Positions 61,893 to 64,000 of a DNA stretch of 64,000 bases are shown here, in pieces (positions within the stretch are counted from its first letter, which is position 1; every line of letters starts with the position of its first letter). The notes under the pieces are model-generated. The model worked only from the letters and a program-made list of their open reading frames with translations, was not told the DNA's origin and made no database searches. This stretch comes from Streptomyces deccanensis. Its GTDB lineage: Bacteria; Actinomycetota; Actinomycetes; Streptomycetales; Streptomycetaceae. The stretch covers positions 3,968,001 through 4,032,000 of the forward strand of contig NZ_CP092431.1 of assembly GCF_022385335.1 (NCBI RefSeq), written 5' to 3'. A program made the position numbers and the translations under genes.

Positions 61893-62729
61893 CTGAGCTC
61901 CAGTTCTCTACAGGTTCCGGGGTTCATGGGCCCCCAATGGCGTTGCAGCGCCGGGGGCCCTTCGCTTTCGCTCCGCAATCATCCAGGCACTCACGGTCGC
62001 TCCAGGAGGGTCTGACCAAGCCTGTGACGGCCTTGTTATGACACGAGGCAGTGCGGAGCAGCCCCACCGGGGCAGATCGGCGGAATCCGTCCCATCCGCC
62101 CTGTCCACATGCTGAGAACTCGCACGTCGACGGAGGGCCCGGGGGGCCTGGCGGAACGCATCTCTCGCCGACGACGCCGACCGGGTCGCGAGAAGGGCCG
62201 CTTGGGCCTGAATGCTGCCTGCCTGCATGCCTGAGTGTTACGGAGTGTCACATCAAGCAAGTCGACGGTCAGGGGCCTACGCAACGTCACGGAACTGGCC
62301 GAGTCGGGGGTGACGGGTGAGCTCGCCTTCCCAGAACCGTGCGCGGTGAAGGAGAGCTGCACGGCAGCTGCAACTGGTTCAGCTCACTGCACCCGCCGTG
62401 GCGGAATGAGCCACGGGATGGACTACGACATCGTCCAGCTCATCGACATCCCGGCGGCGGTCCGGGCGGATCGCCGCGTGCAGATCGGCCTCGAATTCCG
62501 GCAGGCACATCGGTGCCCCCCGCAGAGACAGCGCAACCATCGCCCTACCGGAAGACCCCAACTGCCGTCAGAACTCACCAACATCGCCTTCGCCGACACG
62601 GCGCTGCCATCCCGCCCGGACCACCCACGCGACTTGCATATGCAAGCCATCAGCACCTACAGTCAACATTGCTTGGATATGCAAGTGACAGTCTTTCGGT
62701 GATGCCGCAACGCCCGTGAAGGAGTCGTT
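61893..62729. other. Long stretch without a supported gene
   Basis: 837 bp. A hairpin (61928-61960, GGGCCCCC/GGGGGCCC) and two CTTGCATATGCAAG palindromes (62633, 62672) are the only clear features. Several short frames exist, but none has normal codon bias or a good start. Confidence 0.6.
62633..62685. promoter_or_regulatory. Pair of 14-bp palindromes before the 62730 gene
   Basis: CTTGCATATGCAAG (62633-62646, perfect) and CTTGGATATGCAAG (62672-62685, one change), centres 39 bp apart. Likely binding sites of a dimeric regulator. Confidence 0.6.
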
Positions 62730-63041
62730 ATGCACCGCTTGTCGCAGGTCTTCGAACGTGTGAGAACACTCCTCTTAGGGCAGCCCGAATGGCGTGGTCC
62801 CGTCTTAGGCAGCACTACCGAGCAGAACCGGGCGCTACCCCTGCGACATCCCTCACTGGCACATCGGGCCGCCCTGCTCGCCCTGTCACGCCGTCGTCGT
62901 AGCCAGCACCGATGGATGCCTGGTGAACGGCCCTCCGTCGAGTACGACCCGATCGACGGTGGCCTGGTCCGCGCTTACGTCCCCTCTCTGGAGGAGTGCA
63001 TGCGCGTCCCCTTCGCTGCGAGGGAGGCCGGATACCCGTGA
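62730..63041 (+). CDS. Hypothetical protein
   Basis: 103 residues, AAGGAG 5 nt before the ATG. Basic N-terminal helix and an acidic end (YDPIDGGLVRAYVPSLEECM). No domain recognised. Seen next to small regulators in Streptomyces accessory regions. Stop overlaps the next ATG (TGATG). Confidence 0.7.
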   Translation: MHRLSQVFERVRTLLLGQPEWRGPVLGSTTEQNRALPLRHPSLAHRAALLALSRRRRSQHRWMPGERPSVEYDPIDGGLVRAYVPSLEECMRVPFAAREAGYP

Positions 63042-64000
63042 TGCCGCACGCGTCCGAGTCGTACCAGCCGCGCCTCGGGGACACCGTGGAGGACGTTCGC
63101 CGGGGGAAGGTCGGCAAGGTCTTGGGGTTCGAGGGGCTGTACGTGCAGGTGCGTCCGATTGGTGGTGGAGTCGAGTGGGACACTCCCCTGATGGCTCTGC
63201 GGAAGCTCACGCTCGCCGAGGCTCTGAGCGCCGGTGTGGCCGCTGCCAACGCCCGGTCGACCGGGAGACACCATGAGTTCCACAGAGAAGATCGGGGCAG
63301 GCGGCGCCGGGGGCCGCGATTGGGACGGGTTTCTGGCACACACCTTCGATTGCCGTCAGTGCGCCACGATGCCTCTGAACCAGGGATGTCCGGAGGGGGC
63401 GAGGGTACGTCGCCGTCTGCCGGACACCGGGGTGTCGACGGGCACCGAGCCCCACGAACCGTCGGTGATCCGGTCCGAAGACACCATGGGCATGACCGAG
63501 CGCACGATGCCCCGCGTCTGCCGTCACTGCGACGAATCGATTCTCGATCCGGGCAACGCCGTGCAAGTCGCCTACGAGCACGTCAACTCCGGTCCAGGGC
63601 GTGTGGTGTGGGCGCACCGTGCGCATGCCCACCTCGTTCGGCCGGACCCGCACCTTGCCGAACTGCTGCTACGTGTGCGACGGAGTGGGCCTGCGTGGCC
63701 GTGATCCGAGTGGGCGCGCCCATCCTGTCCGCAAGGGGCTGCGCCCCTTTGATCCCCTGGGTGCGTTGTCGGGTGCGGGTGGGCCGCAGTTCTCGCGCCG
63801 TTCCCCGCGCCCCTGAAAAGCTCGGGCGGCACCCTGTGCTATTCGGCCTCAATGGGCGCGGGGAACGGCGCGGCGGCCTGATAGTGCTTCGTCAGGTTGT
63901 GAACTGTCTGTGCCTGATCGGTCCGTTGCTCCCGGACCGGACACCGAAGAGGGGTGGCCGGTCGTGCGCTGCCGTCGGCGGCCGGGCGGACGTCACAGGT
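63041..64000 (+). CDS. Hypothetical protein, frame runs on without stop to window end
   Basis: The first ~75 residues (MPHASESYQPRLGDTVEDVRRGKVGKVLGFEGLYVQVRPIGG..., small beta-rich protein) look like a real conserved domain that would normally stop before 63273. Here the frame stays open through the next gene and to the window edge, so a stop may have been lost or a frameshift has occurred. Only the first ~230 bp are supported. Confidence 0.4.
   Translation, partial: MPHASESYQPRLGDTVEDVRRGKVGKVLGFEGLYVQVRPIGGGVEWDTPLMALRKLTLAEALSAGVAAANARSTGRHHEFHREDRGRRRRGPRLGRVSGTHLRLPSVRHDASEPGMSGGGEGTSPSAGHRGVDGHRAPRTVGDPVRRHHGHDRAHDAPRLPSLRRIDSRSGQRRASRLRARQLRSRACGVGAPCACPPRSAGPAPCRTAATCATEWACVAVIRVGAPILSARGCAPLIPWVRCRVRVGRSSRAVPRAPEKLGRHPVLFGLNGRGERRGGLIVLRQVVNCLCLIGPLLPDRTPKRGGRSCAAVGGRADVTG
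63273..63704 (+). CDS. Hypothetical protein with Cys pairs
   Basis: 143 residues. Two Cys clusters (FDCRQCATMPLNQGC; VCRHCDESI) suggest zinc binding, and a HVNSGPGRVVWAHRAH region follows. GGGAGA upstream of the ATG. Overlaps the open frame from 63041 in another frame, the likely true gene here. Confidence 0.6.
   Translation: MSSTEKIGAGGAGGRDWDGFLAHTFDCRQCATMPLNQGCPEGARVRRRLPDTGVSTGTEPHEPSVIRSEDTMGMTERTMPRVCRHCDESILDPGNAVQVAYEHVNSGPGRVVWAHRAHAHLVRPDPHLAELLLRVRRSGPAWP
63794..63872. repeat. Dispersed repeat pair near right window end
   Basis: 19-bp perfect arms (63794-63812 and 63854-63872) of the same family as 14578-14717 (core GTTCCCCGCGCCC), 41 bp apart, after the 63273 gene. Confidence 0.8.

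Noticed and set aside
61893..62729. Several 80-155 residue frames
   Set aside because: No start signals, no domain similarity and irregular codon use; treated as non-coding.

Overview
The window is chromosomal DNA of a Streptomyces or a very close actinomycete. It is strongly GC-rich, with G/C in almost every third codon position. It carries genus markers such as an SsgA-like sporulation protein, an MsiK-type sugar ABC importer without its own ATPase, and an ECF sigma factor with a zinc anti-sigma factor. The gene order (clpS, pncB/pncA, secreted M6 protease, ssgG, hppD with an AsnC regulator, murA convergent with an HU gene, malic enzyme, sigU/rsuA) matches from memory the S. coelicolor SCO2914-SCO2954 neighbourhood.

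Left arm (1-24.3 kb): an amino acid permease running off the edge; clpS and a DUF2017 gene; the NAD-salvage pair pncB and pncA; a large secreted metalloprotease; two RDD membrane proteins; ssgG; a GlcD-like oxidase; a TPR protein; hppD with a divergent AsnC regulator; a secreted Lon-type (S16) protease; a MarR/hydrolase divergent pair with two palindromic operators; an IclR regulator; a DEAH helicase; a Doc-type toxin with antitoxin; and an MFS exporter.

Mobile element (24.36-36.97 kb): a 12.6-kb element is integrated in the 3' half of tRNA-Cys and bounded by 42-bp att repeats. It encodes a tyrosine integrase in which a catalytic Arg appears to be Cys, a leftward GntR-type repressor and lipoprotein, several small zinc-binding proteins, an HNH endonuclease, an HTH protein resembling a small terminase subunit, tail-fibre-like and holin-like proteins, and a RepA-like ATPase followed by an iteron/hairpin region that looks like an origin. 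No capsid, portal, large terminase, protease or lysin gene is present, and no relaxase or FtsK/Tra gene. The best reading is a phage satellite or a strongly reduced prophage. The nonamer TGGGTGTGG is scattered through it in both orientations, and one gap holds several strong hairpins.

Right arm (37-64 kb): a SUKH-4 orphan immunity gene; a three-subunit xanthine dehydrogenase operon whose Fe-S subunit carries long low-complexity tails; a GH20 hexosaminidase with a carbohydrate ABC importer; DUF3039 and YqgE proteins; murA; an HU gene; malic enzyme; a HelD/HelR-type helicase; sigU-rsuA; a CGNR zinc-finger regulator; an SDR; a PPOX-class flavin protein; a GntR/UTRA regulator; and an accessory-looking end with small unknown genes behind paired palindromes. 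A dispersed GC-rich inverted repeat (core AGTTCCCCGCGCCCCT) occurs at four places.
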